Notes: generated by a model not told the origin, from the letters alone. A DNA stretch of 64,000 bases from Bradyrhizobium niftali (GCF_004571025.1 NZ_SPQT01000001.1:682001-746000), one strand, 5' to 3'. Numbered from the stretch's first letter, positions 1 through 10,391 are shown. Made by a program: numbers and translations.

Positions 1-845
1 ACAGGGTCGAGGCCGGGCAGTTGCTGGCGCAACTGGAGCCCCAGAACGAGCTGAGCACATTGCGGCAGGCGAAGGCTGCTCTTTCCGCTGCACAGGGCCA
101 GTTGACGCAGGCACGCAACCATTACGAGCGCCAGGAGACGCTGTTGGCACAAGGGTGGACCACGCGTGCCAGTTTCGAGGCGGCGACGCAAGCACGACAG
201 ACCGCCCAATCGCAGGTCGAGGCGGCGGAGGCGCAATTGAGTTCTGCGCACGATCTCGTCAGTTTCACCGAACTGCGAGCCGACGCGCCGGGCAAGATCA
301 CCGCGACGGGGCCGTCGGCCGGCGAGGTCGTTCAGGCCGGACAAATGATCGCGCGGATCGCCAGACAGGACGGCCGCGACGCCATCTTCGATGTTCCTGC
401 TCAGATGGTCAGATCGGCCCCAGCCGACGTGCAGGTCACCGTCAGCCTGACGGATGATCCGAAGATTACGGCGCGAGGCCGCATTCGTCAGATCGCGGCA
501 CAAGCCGATCCAGTTACCCGCACCTTCGAGGTCAAGGTCGGCTTAACGGAGCCGCCGGCGGCGATGCGGCTCGGCGCGACCGTCAACGGCCGCGTCGAAA
601 CCAGTTCCGGGCCGGTGATCGACATACCGGCAACCGCGTTGACGCGGATCAATCAACAGCCGGCCGTGTGGGTTGTCGATCCATCGACGAACGTCGTATC
701 GGCGCGCAACGTTGACATCCTGCGTTTCGACCAGGCACAGGTCATCGTTTCGCAGGGGTTGGACGCCGGAGAAATCGTCGTCACCGCGGGCGTGCAGGCG
801 CTTCACCCGGGCCAGAAGGTGCGGGTGCTCGGGTCAGAGCCATGA
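1..845 (+). CDS. RND efflux periplasmic adaptor (HlyD/MFP family), 5' partial
   Basis: Periplasmic adaptor linking an inner-membrane RND pump to an outer-membrane channel. The reading frame is open to the left edge, so the signal peptide and first domains lie outside the window. The first visible residues (RVEAGQLLAQLEP) are the first half of a lipoyl-like domain. An alpha-helical hairpin rich in Ala, Gln and Glu follows over about 80 residues, then the second lipoyl half (SFTELRADAPGKI, GEVVQAGQ), a beta-barrel (GRIRQIAAQADPVTRTFEV) and a membrane-proximal domain. The stop overlaps the pump gene by 4 bp (ATGA), so the two are co-translated. The family is certain; the substrate cannot be read from sequence. 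Confidence 0.9.
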   Translation, partial: RVEAGQLLAQLEPQNELSTLRQAKAALSAAQGQLTQARNHYERQETLLAQGWTTRASFEAATQARQTAQSQVEAAEAQLSSAHDLVSFTELRADAPGKITATGPSAGEVVQAGQMIARIARQDGRDAIFDVPAQMVRSAPADVQVTVSLTDDPKITARGRIRQIAAQADPVTRTFEVKVGLTEPPAAMRLGATVNGRVETSSGPVIDIPATALTRINQQPAVWVVDPSTNVVSARNVDILRFDQAQVIVSQGLDAGEIVVTAGVQALHPGQKVRVLGSEP

Positions 846-3800
846 CCGGGCTCAATCTCTCCGACTGGGCCCTCAGGCATCGCTCGCTCGTCGTCTATGT
901 GATGATGGTTGCCGTGATCGCCGGGGGACTGGCGTATTTCCGGCTTGGCCGAAACGAGGATCCCTCCTTCATCATCAAGACCATGGTCGTTCAGGCGGCC
1001 TGGCCGGGGGCAACGACCGAAGAGACGATGAAGCAGGTGACGGAGCGGCTCGAGCGCCAATTGCAGGAGACGCCCCATTTGGACTTCCTGCGCAGCTTCA
1101 CCCGGGCGGGTCTCGTCACCATCTTCGTCAACCTGAAAGGAAGTGCGAACGCGAGGCAGGTTTCAGACACCTGGTATGAGGTGAGAAAGAGCATCGGCGA
1201 CATGCGGCACACCTTGCCTGCCGGGGTCGTCGGTCCGGGCTTCAATGACGACTTCGGCGACACGTTCGGCATCGTCTACGGCTTCACCAGCGACGGCTTC
1301 ACGCAGCGGGAGTTGCGAGATTACGTCGAGCACATCCGTTCCCGATTGCTTCAGGTCCATGACGTGTCGAAGATCGAGCTCCTGGGTGCGCAGGACGAGG
1401 TGATCTTCGTCGAATTCTCCAAGCAGGAACTTGCGACCCTGGGCGTCGATCGGGCGGCTCTGCTCGCCGCGCTGCAATCGCAAAATATCGTCCGCCCGGC
1501 GGGCGTGATCCAGACCGGCAAGGAAAGCATCTCCGTGCGGGTGTCAGGCGGTTTTCAGTCGGAGCAGGACATCGCCGGCGTCAATTTCGTCGCGGCAGGA
1601 CGCACGATTCGCCTGAGCGACATCGCGCAGGTGCGGCGCGGCTACGTGGATCCGCCGCAACCGATGTTCCGGGTCAACGGCCAGCCTGCAATCGGGCTTG
1701 CCATCGCGATGCGCGAGGGCGGCGACATTCTTGCGCTCGGCAGAAACGTCAAGAAGGTGATGGCGGAGATCACCGCCGACCTCCCGATCGGAATCGAGCC
1801 GATCCTCGTTGCCGATCAGGCACTCGTGGTCGGAGGCGCGATCGGCGAATTCATGACCTCGCTCCTTCAGGCGATCGCCATCATCCTGGTGGTGAGTTTC
1901 ATCAGCCTCGGAATCCGTCCCGGCCTCATCATCGCGCTTGCCATCCCGTTGACGCTGGCCATCGTGTTTCCGATCATGGAGATCGCTCGCGTCGACATGC
2001 AGCGGATATCGCTGGGAGCGCTGATCATCGCGCTCGCACTGCTGGTCGACGATGCGATGACGACCACCGACGCAACGCTCAATCGGCTGGCGCAAGGCGA
2101 CAGCAAGGTCGACGCGGCGACGTTTGCCTACCGCAGCCATGCCTTTGCCATGCTTGCGGGAACGCTGGTGACGATCGCGGGCTTCATCCCGGTCGGGTTT
2201 GCCGCGAGCTCGGCCGGCGAATATACCTTCTCGCTGTTTGCGGTGGTCGCGATCGCACTCCTGGTGTCGTGGCTCGTTGCCGTGGTCTTCACGCCCTTGC
2301 TGGGTGTCGTCATTCTTGTCCCGCCGGTGCGGAAGGGCGCTGCCGAGCCCGGCGCGATGTTCCGTTTCTATCGGAGTTTTCTGACGCTGGCGATGCGCGC
2401 CAAGTGGCTGACGATCGCGATCTCGCTGGCGCTCTTTGTCGCGTCCGTTCTCGCGCTTCCGTTGATCCCGCAGCAGTTCTTTCCGTCGTCCGATCGGCCC
2501 GAATTGCTCGTGGACCTCAGCCTGCCGCAGAACGCATCGATCCATGCGAGCGAGATGGCAGCCTGGCGCCTGGATGCAGCATTGGCCGCCGATCCGGACG
2601 TCCGTCATTGGAGCACCAATGTGGGGCGCGGTGCGATCCGCTTTTATCTCCCACTGAGCGTGGAGCTTCCGAACGATTCCTTCACGCAGGCGGTTGTCGT
2701 GGCAAAGGACGTCGCGGCGCGCGAGCGCCTACAGGTGCGGTTGGAACGTCGTCTCGCGGAGGAGTTTCCGGCGGCCGTCTCGTCGGTTTCGCCTCTGGGC
2801 CTCGGCCCGCCTGTCGGATGGCCGCTGCAATATCGCGTCAGCGGACCTGACGTCGAGCAGGTGCGTGCGATTGCACTCAAGGTTGGACAGATCCTGGCCT
2901 CGGATCCCAGGGCCAAGGGCATCAACTTCGACTGGATGGAGCCGGAGCGCCAGCTGCGGATCTACGTCGATCAGGATGAAGCGCGCCGTCTCGGCCTGAG
3001 CTCGCAGGCGATATCGAGCGTATTGAACACCGTGATATCTGGCGCAGTCGTCACCCAGGTCCGCGACGACATCTATCTGGTCAACGTGGTGGCCCGGGCA
3101 ATCGACGAACAGCGCATTTCGCTGTCCAACCTGCGCACGCTCCAGGTGCCGCTACCTGGTGGACAGACGGTGTCGCTCAGCCAGTTTGCGACGTTCGGAT
3201 ATCATCAGGAGCATCCGCTGATCTGGCGACGCGACCGCATCCCGACCCTGACGGTGCGTGCCGATATCGGTGGTGGAACGCTGCCCGATACGATGGTGGA
3301 TGCTCTGTCGCCCGCGATCGAAACGCTGAGGAAGACGCTTCCCGTGTCCTACAATGTGGCCGTCGGCGGGACCGTGGAAGAGAGCCGGAAATCGCAGGCG
3401 TCCGTGCTCGCCGTGGTTCCCATGATGCTGTTCGTCATGTTCACGGTTCTGATGGTCCAGCTGCAGAGCTTTTCGCGACTGGTCATGGTCGTCAGCGTGG
3501 CTCCGCTCGGGATGATCGGCGTCGTGGCCGCGCTGTTGCTGTCCGGCAGGCCGATGGGCTTTGTCACCATTCTCGGCGTTCTCGCCTTGCTCGGCATGAT
3601 CTGCAAAAATGCGGTGATCCTGATCAGCCAGATCGATGCGGAGCGCGCGCACGGCAAGAGCCCATGGGACGCGGCGGTGGATGCCAGCAGCTCCCGTTTC
3701 CGTCCCATCATGCTGACGGCGGTGTCGACCGTTCTCGGCATGATCCCGATTGCTCCAACCGTATTCTGGGGGCCGATGGCGGTTGCAATCATGGGCGGCC

Positions 3801-3904
3801 TGCTGGTCGCGACCGTGCTGACGCTTGTCTTGCTGCCGACATTGTACGTGACCTGGTTCGGGGAGAAGGGACCGGCCATTGCCTCCGCGCCACCGTCGTC
3901 GTGA
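842..3904 (+). CDS. RND efflux pump, inner-membrane permease
   Basis: Proton-driven RND transporter of 1020 residues, the usual length for AcrB/MexB-type proteins. One N-terminal membrane helix, a large periplasmic loop, a cluster of helices, a second periplasmic loop and a second helix cluster give the classic duplicated 12-helix plan. The paired acidic residues of helix 4 used in proton transfer are visible (ALLVDDAMTTTDA). The second half carries the helix-10/11 motif around GMICKNAVILISQID. It forms an operon with the adaptor just upstream; no outer-membrane channel gene or local regulator is in view. It resembles the multidrug/acriflavine branch more than the CusA metal branch, but substrate is inferred only at family level. 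Confidence 0.93.
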   Translation: MTGLNLSDWALRHRSLVVYVMMVAVIAGGLAYFRLGRNEDPSFIIKTMVVQAAWPGATTEETMKQVTERLERQLQETPHLDFLRSFTRAGLVTIFVNLKGSANARQVSDTWYEVRKSIGDMRHTLPAGVVGPGFNDDFGDTFGIVYGFTSDGFTQRELRDYVEHIRSRLLQVHDVSKIELLGAQDEVIFVEFSKQELATLGVDRAALLAALQSQNIVRPAGVIQTGKESISVRVSGGFQSEQDIAGVNFVAAGRTIRLSDIAQVRRGYVDPPQPMFRVNGQPAIGLAIAMREGGDILALGRNVKKVMAEITADLPIGIEPILVADQALVVGGAIGEFMTSLLQAIAIILVVSFISLGIRPGLIIALAIPLTLAIVFPIMEIARVDMQRISLGALIIALALLVDDAMTTTDATLNRLAQGDSKVDAATFAYRSHAFAMLAGTLVTIAGFIPVGFAASSAGEYTFSLFAVVAIALLVSWLVAVVFTPLLGVVILVPPVRKGAAEPGAMFRFYRSFLTLAMRAKWLTIAISLALFVASVLALPLIPQQFFPSSDRPELLVDLSLPQNASIHASEMAAWRLDAALAADPDVRHWSTNVGRGAIRFYLPLSVELPNDSFTQAVVVAKDVAARERLQVRLERRLAEEFPAAVSSVSPLGLGPPVGWPLQYRVSGPDVEQVRAIALKVGQILASDPRAKGINFDWMEPERQLRIYVDQDEARRLGLSSQAISSVLNTVISGAVVTQVRDDIYLVNVVARAIDEQRISLSNLRTLQVPLPGGQTVSLSQFATFGYHQEHPLIWRRDRIPTLTVRADIGGGTLPDTMVDALSPAIETLRKTLPVSYNVAVGGTVEESRKSQASVLAVVPMMLFVMFTVLMVQLQSFSRLVMVVSVAPLGMIGVVAALLLSGRPMGFVTILGVLALLGMICKNAVILISQIDAERAHGKSPWDAAVDASSSRFRPIMLTAVSTVLGMIPIAPTVFWGPMAVAIMGGLLVATVLTLVLLPTLYVTWFGEKGPAIASAPPSS

Positions 3905-4047
3905 GTGGCTGTTTCCTGCGAGGGAAATCCCGACGCTCGACTAGGTAATCACCCGATATTCCAGGTGTCGCCCAAGGCGCATCGTGCGACCGCCGGCAAA
4001 GTCGCTCGGCCGGGATGTTGCGCACCCGCGTGTCGCGAGGTCTTCAC

Positions 4048-5481
4048 ATGACTGGGACGCCGTCAATCCAGAAGCTCTCCCTGTTCGCATTGACCGCGAT
4101 GGTGGTCGGCTCGATGGTCGGCTCGGGGATATTCTCGCTGCCGCGAACTTTCGGCATCGCCACTGGTCCCTTCGGCGCGATCTTCGCCTGGTGCATTGCC
4201 GGCGGCGGCATGTACACCCTCGCGCGGGTGTTCCAGGCACTGGCCGAGCGAAAGCCCGAGCTCGATGCCGGCGTCTATGCCTATGCGAAGGAAGGATTTG
4301 GCGACTATCCCGGCTTCTTGTCGGCATTCGGATACTGGATCGGCAGCTGCATCGGCAACGTATCCTATTGGGTCCTCATCAAGTCGACCTTGGGCGCCTT
4401 CTTTCCGGTCTTTGGGGATGGGAACACGGTCACCGCAATCATCGTCGCCTCGATCGGAATTTGGCTGTTCCACTTCATGATCCTGCGCGGCGTGCAGCAG
4501 GCGGCCGCGATCAACACCATCGTCACTGTCGCCAAGATCGTACCGATCCTGGTCTTCATCGTGATCCTGATCGTCTCGTTCAACGCCGACATGTTCCGCG
4601 GCAATTTCTGGGGCGGCGTGGGCATGCCGGACAAGGGCCTGTTCGAGCAGATCCGCGCCACCATGCTGGTCACGGTGTTTGTCTTTCTCGGCATCGAGGG
4701 CGCCAGCGTCTATTCACGCTACGCCAAGGAGCGCGCGCATGTCGGTGCTGCGACCCTGCTCGGGTTTGCGATCGTCACGAGCCTGATGGTGCTCGTCACC
4801 ATGCTGCCATATGCCGTGCTGCTCCGCGCCGAGATCGCCGGCATGCGGCAACCGTCCATGGCGACGGTCCTGGAGGCGGTGGTCGGGCATTGGGGCGCGA
4901 TCTTCGTCAGCATTGGACTTCTGGTTTCGGTGTTGGGGGCCTATCTCGCCTGGTCGCTGATCTGTGCCGAGGTGCTCTCCGCCGCCGGTCGGACCAGGGA
5001 TATGCCGGCGTTGTTCGGCAAGGAAAATGCGAACAAGGTGCCCGCCGCGGCGCTCTGGCTCACCAATGTGATCGTCCAGCTCTTCGTCATCAGCACCTAT
5101 TGGTCGCAGGATGCGTTCGCGTTGATGCTCAATCTGACGAGCGTGATGTCACTCATTCCGTTCTTCCTCGTCGCAGCCTACGGGCTCCTGCTCGTCAGGC
5201 GGGGCGAGACCTATGAGAAGAGCAGCAGCGAGCGAACGCGCGACACGATTTTTGCCGGCATCGCCGTCATCTACACGCTGTTCCTGATCTATTCGGCCGG
5301 AATGAAGTTTCTGCTGCTGTCCTTGATCCTCTACGCGCCCGGCACGGCGCTCTATTTCTGGGCGCGCCTGGAACAGAAGGCGAGGGTCTTCACGGCCGTC
5401 GAGTGGGGCATCTTCATCGCGGCCGCCGTCGGCGCTGCTGTCGGGATTCACGGATTGGCCACCGGCTATATCACGATCTAG
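4048..5481 (+). CDS. arcD: Arginine:ornithine antiporter (APC family)
   Basis: Predicted 477-residue, 12-helix inner-membrane exchanger of the APA group of the APC superfamily. The N-terminal segment [19 protein letters not shown] matches the substrate-binding GSG motif of helix 1 in AdiC/ArcD-like exchangers. The ATG at 4048 is chosen because a GAGG stretch lies about 8 bases upstream and the hydrophobic part starts just after it; the frame is open further upstream without coding character. Arginine deiminase follows 26 bp later in the same direction. This pairing is the strongest reason to call it arginine/ornithine exchange rather than another basic amino acid exchange. No arcB or arcC is nearby. 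Confidence 0.85.
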   Translation: MTGTPSIQKLSLFALTAMVVGSMVGSGIFSLPRTFGIATGPFGAIFAWCIAGGGMYTLARVFQALAERKPELDAGVYAYAKEGFGDYPGFLSAFGYWIGSCIGNVSYWVLIKSTLGAFFPVFGDGNTVTAIIVASIGIWLFHFMILRGVQQAAAINTIVTVAKIVPILVFIVILIVSFNADMFRGNFWGGVGMPDKGLFEQIRATMLVTVFVFLGIEGASVYSRYAKERAHVGAATLLGFAIVTSLMVLVTMLPYAVLLRAEIAGMRQPSMATVLEAVVGHWGAIFVSIGLLVSVLGAYLAWSLICAEVLSAAGRTRDMPALFGKENANKVPAAALWLTNVIVQLFVISTYWSQDAFALMLNLTSVMSLIPFFLVAAYGLLLVRRGETYEKSSSERTRDTIFAGIAVIYTLFLIYSAGMKFLLLSLILYAPGTALYFWARLEQKARVFTAVEWGIFIAAAVGAAVGIHGLATGYITI

Positions 5482-5507
5482 GCAAGGCAACCCTCAAGGG
5501 CAGTCCC

Positions 5508-6770
5508 ATGGCAAAGCAGGCATCGGAATCCAATACTCCCTTTGGCGTTCATTCGGAGGTCGGTCAGCTCCGCAAGGTCATGGTCTGCTCACCCGGCCGC
5601 GCCCATCAGCGCCTCACGCCCTCCAATTGCGACACGCTGCTATTTGACGACGTCCTGTGGGTCGAAAACGCCAAGCGCGATCACTTCGATTTCGTGCAGA
5701 AGATGCGCGATCGCGGGATCGAAGTCGTCGAGATGCACAACCTGCTGACCGAGACGGTCGCGATCCCCGAGGCCAGGAAGTGGATCCTCGACAACCAGGT
5801 TGTTCCCGATCAGGTCGGTCTCGGTCTCGTCGACGAACTCAGGGGCTACCTCGAGAGCCTCACGCCGCGCGAACTGGCCGAAACGTTGATCGGTGGCGTT
5901 TCGACCCATGACTTCCCGGACGCCCATGGCGGCGAGATGCTCAAGCTCGTCCGCGAGGCCGCCGGCATGACCGAGTATCTGCTGCCGCCGCTCCCCAACA
6001 CCCTTTATACGCGGGACACGACATGCTGGATCTACGGCGGGGTCACGCTGAATTCGCTCTATTGGCCGGCGCGGCATGAAGAGCCGATCCTCGCCACCGC
6101 CATCTACAGGTTCCATCCGGATTTCGCCGGCAAGGTCAATGTCTGGTGGGGCGATCCGACGCGGGACCACGGTCTCGCGACGCTGGAAGGCGGCGACGTG
6201 ATGCCGATCGGCAAGGGCAACGTCCTGATCGGGTTGAGCGAGCGCACCTCGCGGCAGGCGATCAGCCAGGTCGCCGCAGCCCTGTTCAGGAAAAAGGCGG
6301 CCGAGCGTGTGATCGTGGCTGCGATGCCGAAGCTCCGCGCCGCAATGCATCTGGATACGGTCTTCACGTTCGCCGACCGGGATTGCGTTCTGCTCTATCC
6401 CGACATCGTCAACAACATCGCGGCCTTTTCCTACCGGCCGGCCGACAATTCCGCCGGCCTCGAACTGCGCAAGGACGAAAAGCCGTTCGTGGATGTGGTG
6501 GCTGAGGCCCTTGGCCTGAAGAAGCTGCGCGTGGTCGAGACCGGCGGCAACGCCTATATGCGCGAGCGGACGCAGTGGGACAGCGGCGCCAATCTGGTTT
6601 GCGCGTCCCCGGGCGTGGTGTTTGCCTATGACCGCAATACCTACACCAACACCTTGCTACGCAAGGAAGGGATCGAGGTGATCACCATCGTCGGTGCAGA
6701 GCTCGGGCGGGGCCGGGGAGGCGGTCATTGCATGACCTGTCCGATTACCAGGGACGCGGTGGACTACTAG
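5508..6770 (+). CDS. arcA: Arginine deiminase
   Basis: Cytosolic enzyme hydrolysing L-arginine to citrulline and ammonia, 420 residues, normal for the family. Visible motifs are [13 protein letters not shown] (substrate-binding FTRD region), [13 protein letters not shown], the [11 protein letters not shown] motif with the catalytic His, and GGHCMTCPI near the C-terminus, whose Cys408 is the nucleophile. The ATG at 5508 begins 26 bp after the antiporter stop. The pair imports arginine, deiminates it and, in the classical pathway, exports ornithine. Ornithine carbamoyltransferase and carbamate kinase are not adjacent, so ATP generation by this route would need arcB and arcC elsewhere. It may mainly serve ammonia release and acid tolerance. 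Confidence 0.95.
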   Translation: MAKQASESNTPFGVHSEVGQLRKVMVCSPGRAHQRLTPSNCDTLLFDDVLWVENAKRDHFDFVQKMRDRGIEVVEMHNLLTETVAIPEARKWILDNQVVPDQVGLGLVDELRGYLESLTPRELAETLIGGVSTHDFPDAHGGEMLKLVREAAGMTEYLLPPLPNTLYTRDTTCWIYGGVTLNSLYWPARHEEPILATAIYRFHPDFAGKVNVWWGDPTRDHGLATLEGGDVMPIGKGNVLIGLSERTSRQAISQVAAALFRKKAAERVIVAAMPKLRAAMHLDTVFTFADRDCVLLYPDIVNNIAAFSYRPADNSAGLELRKDEKPFVDVVAEALGLKKLRVVETGGNAYMRERTQWDSGANLVCASPGVVFAYDRNTYTNTLLRKEGIEVITIVGAELGRGRGGGHCMTCPITRDAVDY

Positions 6771-7017
6771 GCGGATCGAGTGGGCTTGGCCGTGAGGCCA
6801 GCGCGCGTTCCGCTTTTCTTGGGGCAACGCAACCGATCGGGTCAGATGCAGAGTAAGTTCCCCGGCGTCTGTTCCGCAGCGTCGGGAGCTCCCGTCATTT
6901 TACGAAATGGCAATCTGTCGGTTCAATCCCTGATTTAAAATCATATCATTAACACGCCACAATCGCTACCCAATCTGAGGCGATTCCTGGTGTACGCAGA
7001 AGCCATCGGGGCATGCC

Positions 7018-7836
7018 ATGCGTGGATCTATCGTTCTGTTACCGGTCGTTGGATTGTTTGGAGCAAGCGCCGCGTGGGCCGCGGATGTTGATCTGACCGA
7101 GCTGAAGGCAAGCAGTCCTGTGCCGTATTACTCCGCTCCGTCATGGAGCGTCGTCGGCTCCGTTGCACCGACTTTCACCGACAATGCCTTGTTCAGCCGG
7201 GACAACCGCAAATCGGATTTCTACTACGAGCCTGACGTGAGCGTCAGGCTGGACGGGAATCTGACAAATGACCTTTCTTACCGGCTCTACGCTCGCGCCC
7301 AATACGAGGCGTTTGCGAGGGAGAAGGATGGCAACGCTGCAGTCGCACGCGTGGGAGCGCGCCTGACGGAGAATTGGGACGGCTGGCGCTTCTCCGCCAT
7401 CTACGAGAACCGATATGATTTCGACGGTGTCTACCGGGACCTTGCCTTCACCTCGCATGACGTGATGGGCTCGGTGGCGCGGGACTTCCGCATGAATAAT
7501 GTGACACTCTCGCCGCTGTTGCTTGTGACCTACCGGTTTTCCGACCTCGCGGAAGCTCGCCGCTGGCGCTTCGACGCGTTGCTCGGCATCGAGGTCAAGC
7601 TCGATCCGAAATGGTCGATCGTGAGCACGCCGCTGTTCGAAGCCTTCTGGTTCACCGACGGGCTGAACCGGGGGCGGCAGGACCAGATCTACTCGGCGGA
7701 CCTGGGTGTGAAGTACAATTTTACCAGCAACGTGTCGCTGACGACCAGTGTGGTGTACGAGGCGCGTGCATCGAATGTTGCGGTGCGGCGCTACAGGGAC
7801 CTCAGGATCGGTCCTCGACTTGACTTCGCTTTTTGA
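7018..7836 (+). CDS. Predicted outer-membrane beta-barrel protein
   Basis: Product of 272 residues with a clear Sec signal peptide ending at SAAWA-AD (about residue 22). The mature part alternates polar and hydrophobic residues in many short strands (SVVGSVAPTF, YEPDVSVRLDGN, WRFSAIYENRYDF, LGVKYNFTSNVSLTTSVVYE) and ends in Phe preceded by alternating hydrophobics (RLDFAF), the usual BAM signal of an outer-membrane barrel. Size suggests about 10-12 strands. I do not recognise a named family and no substrate can be assigned. A small exported protein follows 12 bp downstream, so the two are probably one transcript. Confidence 0.7.
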   Translation: MRGSIVLLPVVGLFGASAAWAADVDLTELKASSPVPYYSAPSWSVVGSVAPTFTDNALFSRDNRKSDFYYEPDVSVRLDGNLTNDLSYRLYARAQYEAFAREKDGNAAVARVGARLTENWDGWRFSAIYENRYDFDGVYRDLAFTSHDVMGSVARDFRMNNVTLSPLLLVTYRFSDLAEARRWRFDALLGIEVKLDPKWSIVSTPLFEAFWFTDGLNRGRQDQIYSADLGVKYNFTSNVSLTTSVVYEARASNVAVRRYRDLRIGPRLDFAF

Positions 7837-7848
7837 GGGGCCTGCAAG

Positions 7849-8103
7849 ATGATGAAATGCGCGTGGGTGCTGATGGGAGTCGCCGTTGGTCTAGCGGCGC
7901 CGTCTGCCGCTGCCGCAGACCCGCGCGATTCTGTGGACCGAAGCCAACGCCTGGATACCGATGCACTCAGGGACGACGTCGGCATTAACCGCCTCCAGGT
8001 GCCGTCTCATCCGCTGGTGATCGCGCCGCCTCAACAGCCCTCTCCGAGCGCGAAGGCAGGAAAGAAGAAGAAGTCCAGCGCGAGCGGAACGGGAAGCCGT
8101 TAG
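7849..8103 (+). CDS. Small exported protein of unknown function
   Basis: Product of 84 residues. An N-terminal hydrophobic stretch (WVLMGVAVGLAAPSAAAA) followed by DPRD fits a Sec signal peptide, leaving a mature protein of about 60 residues. The mature part is Pro-rich in the middle (PSHPLVIAPPQQPSPS) and ends in a basic Lys/Ser tail (KKKKSSASGTGSR). It lies 12 bp behind the predicted outer-membrane barrel gene and is probably co-transcribed. No family is recognised. The basic tail could interact with lipopolysaccharide or peptidoglycan, but that is only a guess from composition. Confidence 0.6.
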   Translation: MMKCAWVLMGVAVGLAAPSAAAADPRDSVDRSQRLDTDALRDDVGINRLQVPSHPLVIAPPQQPSPSAKAGKKKKSSASGTGSR

Positions 8104-8498
8104 CGCCTGGTGGTACATGTCGACCGATCTCGATCCGAGAACGATATGCATGATTCTCGGAGCGCGTTGCTTACGTGTCGATAAAGCTGTTGTATGATTT
8201 TGTCGCTCGTAAAGGTTGTAGGTGGCACTTTAGCATTTGTTGCATCTCTTTTGAGTCCAGTGCCGAATGGTCTGGCACGAACCGCATTTGGTCCCTTCAG
8301 GTCTCCCCTCACGAATTCGAGATTCCAATCTCGCGCTACGACTACTTATGGCGCGATCAACCTAACGGTGTATAATCTGCGGACCCCACGGGCGTCTCTA
8401 CTCTGATCCAGGGTGATGCCTCGCCTGCGGGGCAGGACGGCGACTCTCGATATCGAGCTTCAATGTCGGGCGTTGCCGCAGCAGAGTGAGCGCGTACC
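8104..8498. other. Gap with a dyad at 8135-8160; no convincing gene
   Basis: This 395-bp stretch holds an inverted repeat, CCGAGAA (8135-8141) and TTCTCGG (8154-8160), with a 12-base AT-rich centre containing ATGCAT. It could be an operator or the terminator of the preceding pair of genes; no T-tract follows. A 70-codon frame at 8194-8406 begins with a hydrophobic stretch but has no good ribosome-binding site and no recognisable family, so I do not call it. Confidence 0.4.
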
Positions 8499-9692
8499 GT
8501 GAAGCCTCATAGCTTTCCCGCTCCCGAGCCAATTCGAACCGGCGGCACAGGGTCGTTCCGGCTCGGTTTCGAAGAAGCCAGCGACCGGCTGTACTGGATG
8601 TGCTCGGCCGACTTTCTCTTCGTAGTGCGCCCTTCGCCTGGCGGACGCTTCGTCTATGAGGGGATCAATCCGGCCTTCGAGTCGCATCTCGGCATCTCAT
8701 CCGATGACATCCGGGAGATGGACGTCTCCAGTTGCATGAGCAGGGATGACGCGAGATCCATCTATGAGGCCCTCCGCGCCTGTGTTGCGGAAGGAACGGA
8801 AGTGAGGATTCGCCATCGTCTCGCATTTGGCATCCGGCGGCAAAATATGGAGACGACCATCGTTCCCGTTGTGGATCCCGTAACAACTGGCGCGATCCGG
8901 CTGATGGGCAGCCATCGTACCATGCGTCATGGTGCATTCGAAGCCGCGACCGAAGGAGTCGATGATGTGCACGTCGGGGCCAATTTGGCGTCCATTCAGG
9001 AGGATATCCAACAGCGGATTGCTTCCGATCTCCATGATTCGACATGTCAGCATTTGATTGCCGCGAGTCTCGGTCTCATGCGGCTCCGGCGTAACATCAG
9101 CGACCCGGTCGGTGCCGAACGGCTTTGCGATGAGATCGACGCGTCTATCGACGAGGCACTCAGGGAAATCCGTGCCTTTTCCTATCTGCTACACCCCCAG
9201 AATCTGACGATCGACAGACTCAAGGCCGCGATCGAGCACTATGCCGATGGATTTGCGGCGCGCACCTCGTTGCGGGTCACGACCAGGATCGTGCCTGACG
9301 TCGATAGGCTACCTTACGAAAAGCAACGCGCCTTGCTGCGGATCGTCCAGGAAGCCCTCACGAACATATTCCGCCATGCGCAAGCGACGGAAGTGAGCAT
9401 CGTTATCGATGCGATCGGCCGTCATTTTCGACTGACGGTCACTGACAATGGGCGGGGGATGCGCGCCGACTACGCGAAGCAAGGCGCGAAAACCATATCC
9501 ATCGGCGTCGGAATTCCCGCGATGAGGGCACGTCTCGAACAGATCGGAGGGTCATTGGATATCCACTCCGATCCGGCAATACAGCTCTCCGGCACCATCC
9601 TGCGCGCGGTGTTTCCGCATGGGCTGACGACGAACAAGCCTGGCCGGCGAAAGGCCGCGGGCTTCGGGAGGGCCCAAGCTGGCACCCACTGA
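8499..9692 (+). CDS. Soluble PAS-domain sensor histidine kinase (NarL/HisKA_3 type)
   Basis: Product of 397 residues starting at a GTG. There is no membrane segment, so it is cytosolic. A PAS-like sensor spans roughly residues 28-145. The dimerisation and phosphoacceptor segment of the HisKA_3 type is RIASDLHDSTCQHL, with His179 as the likely phosphorylation site. The ATPase domain covers about residues 275-375, with the N-box QEALTNIFRHA, the G1 box DNGRGM and a GIPAMRARLEQIGG segment. Two NarL-type response regulators follow in the same direction, the expected partners. The signal is unknown; no haem- or flavin-binding residues are obvious in the PAS domain. Confidence 0.88.
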   Translation: MKPHSFPAPEPIRTGGTGSFRLGFEEASDRLYWMCSADFLFVVRPSPGGRFVYEGINPAFESHLGISSDDIREMDVSSCMSRDDARSIYEALRACVAEGTEVRIRHRLAFGIRRQNMETTIVPVVDPVTTGAIRLMGSHRTMRHGAFEAATEGVDDVHVGANLASIQEDIQQRIASDLHDSTCQHLIAASLGLMRLRRNISDPVGAERLCDEIDASIDEALREIRAFSYLLHPQNLTIDRLKAAIEHYADGFAARTSLRVTTRIVPDVDRLPYEKQRALLRIVQEALTNIFRHAQATEVSIVIDAIGRHFRLTVTDNGRGMRADYAKQGAKTISIGVGIPAMRARLEQIGGSLDIHSDPAIQLSGTILRAVFPHGLTTNKPGRRKAAGFGRAQAGTH

Positions 9693-9761
9693 GGCAAGAA
9701 GAAGAAGGTTATCGGTGGCGGGTGGAATGGCTGCCGTATAGCGACATTGGAGTGCTCTGCC

Positions 9762-10391
9762 ATGAAACGCTTTCTTATCGCGGATGATCACGAAGCGGTG
9801 CGATTGGGCTTGCGAGCGGTGCTCGAACAGCGGGCGGATTGGGAGGTGGTTGCCGAGGCGAACGACGGCAGCAAGGCGCTGACCGCGGCTATCGAAAGCC
9901 GGCCGCATGTGGCTATCGTCGACTTCTCCATGCCGCGAATGACGGGAGTGGAGGTTGCGCGGCGGATCAGGGACTATCCGTTGCAGACGGAGGTCTTGAT
10001 CTTCACGGTGCACAAGTCCGGTCTGCTTGCGCAGCAGGCGTTCGAGGCCGGCGCACGCGCGTTTCTGGCGAAATCGGACGCGAACAGAATGCTGCTGGCG
10101 GCCGTCGACGCACTTTTGGTGCATAAGCGGTTCTGCAGCGAAAGCTGTCGGAACGAACTGGATCACGGCGCGGGCAGCGAAGTAGATCGGCGTCGCGGGC
10201 TTACGCCACGCGAGCAGCTCGTCGTCAAGCTGGTAGCTGAAGGCTACAGCAACAAGGGCATCAGCGCGATCTTGAACCTCAGCGTCAAGACAACCGAGGC
10301 ACATCGGGCGGCTGCGATGCGCAAACTGGAGGTGAACTCAACCGCAGGTCTGGTCCGGTATGCCGTTCGCGCGCAGCTGGTTGAGGCATGA
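9762..10391 (+). CDS. Response regulator, NarL/FixJ family (first of two)
   Basis: DNA-binding response regulator of 209 residues. The receiver domain (about 1-120) has the acidic pair in IADDHEAVR, phosphoacceptor Asp54 in AIVDFSMP, Thr82 and Lys104 (FLAKSD), all expected for an active receiver. A LuxR-type helix-turn-helix follows at about 145-205 (LTPREQLVVKLVAEGYSNKGIS, split here by its two helices). The ATG at 9762 is chosen because the receiver starts directly there. It lies 69 bp after the kinase gene and is closely similar in layout and start (MKRFLIADDH) to the next regulator, indicating local duplication. Confidence 0.9.
   Translation: MKRFLIADDHEAVRLGLRAVLEQRADWEVVAEANDGSKALTAAIESRPHVAIVDFSMPRMTGVEVARRIRDYPLQTEVLIFTVHKSGLLAQQAFEAGARAFLAKSDANRMLLAAVDALLVHKRFCSESCRNELDHGAGSEVDRRRGLTPREQLVVKLVAEGYSNKGISAILNLSVKTTEAHRAAAMRKLEVNSTAGLVRYAVRAQLVEA

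Noticed and set aside
3984..5216. 410-codon plus-strand frame overlapping arcD
   Set aside because: Out of frame with the antiporter, Arg/His-rich and without membrane character.
8194..8406. 70-codon frame with hydrophobic start
   Set aside because: Weak start context, signal-peptide pattern incomplete and no family likeness; left in the gap description only.
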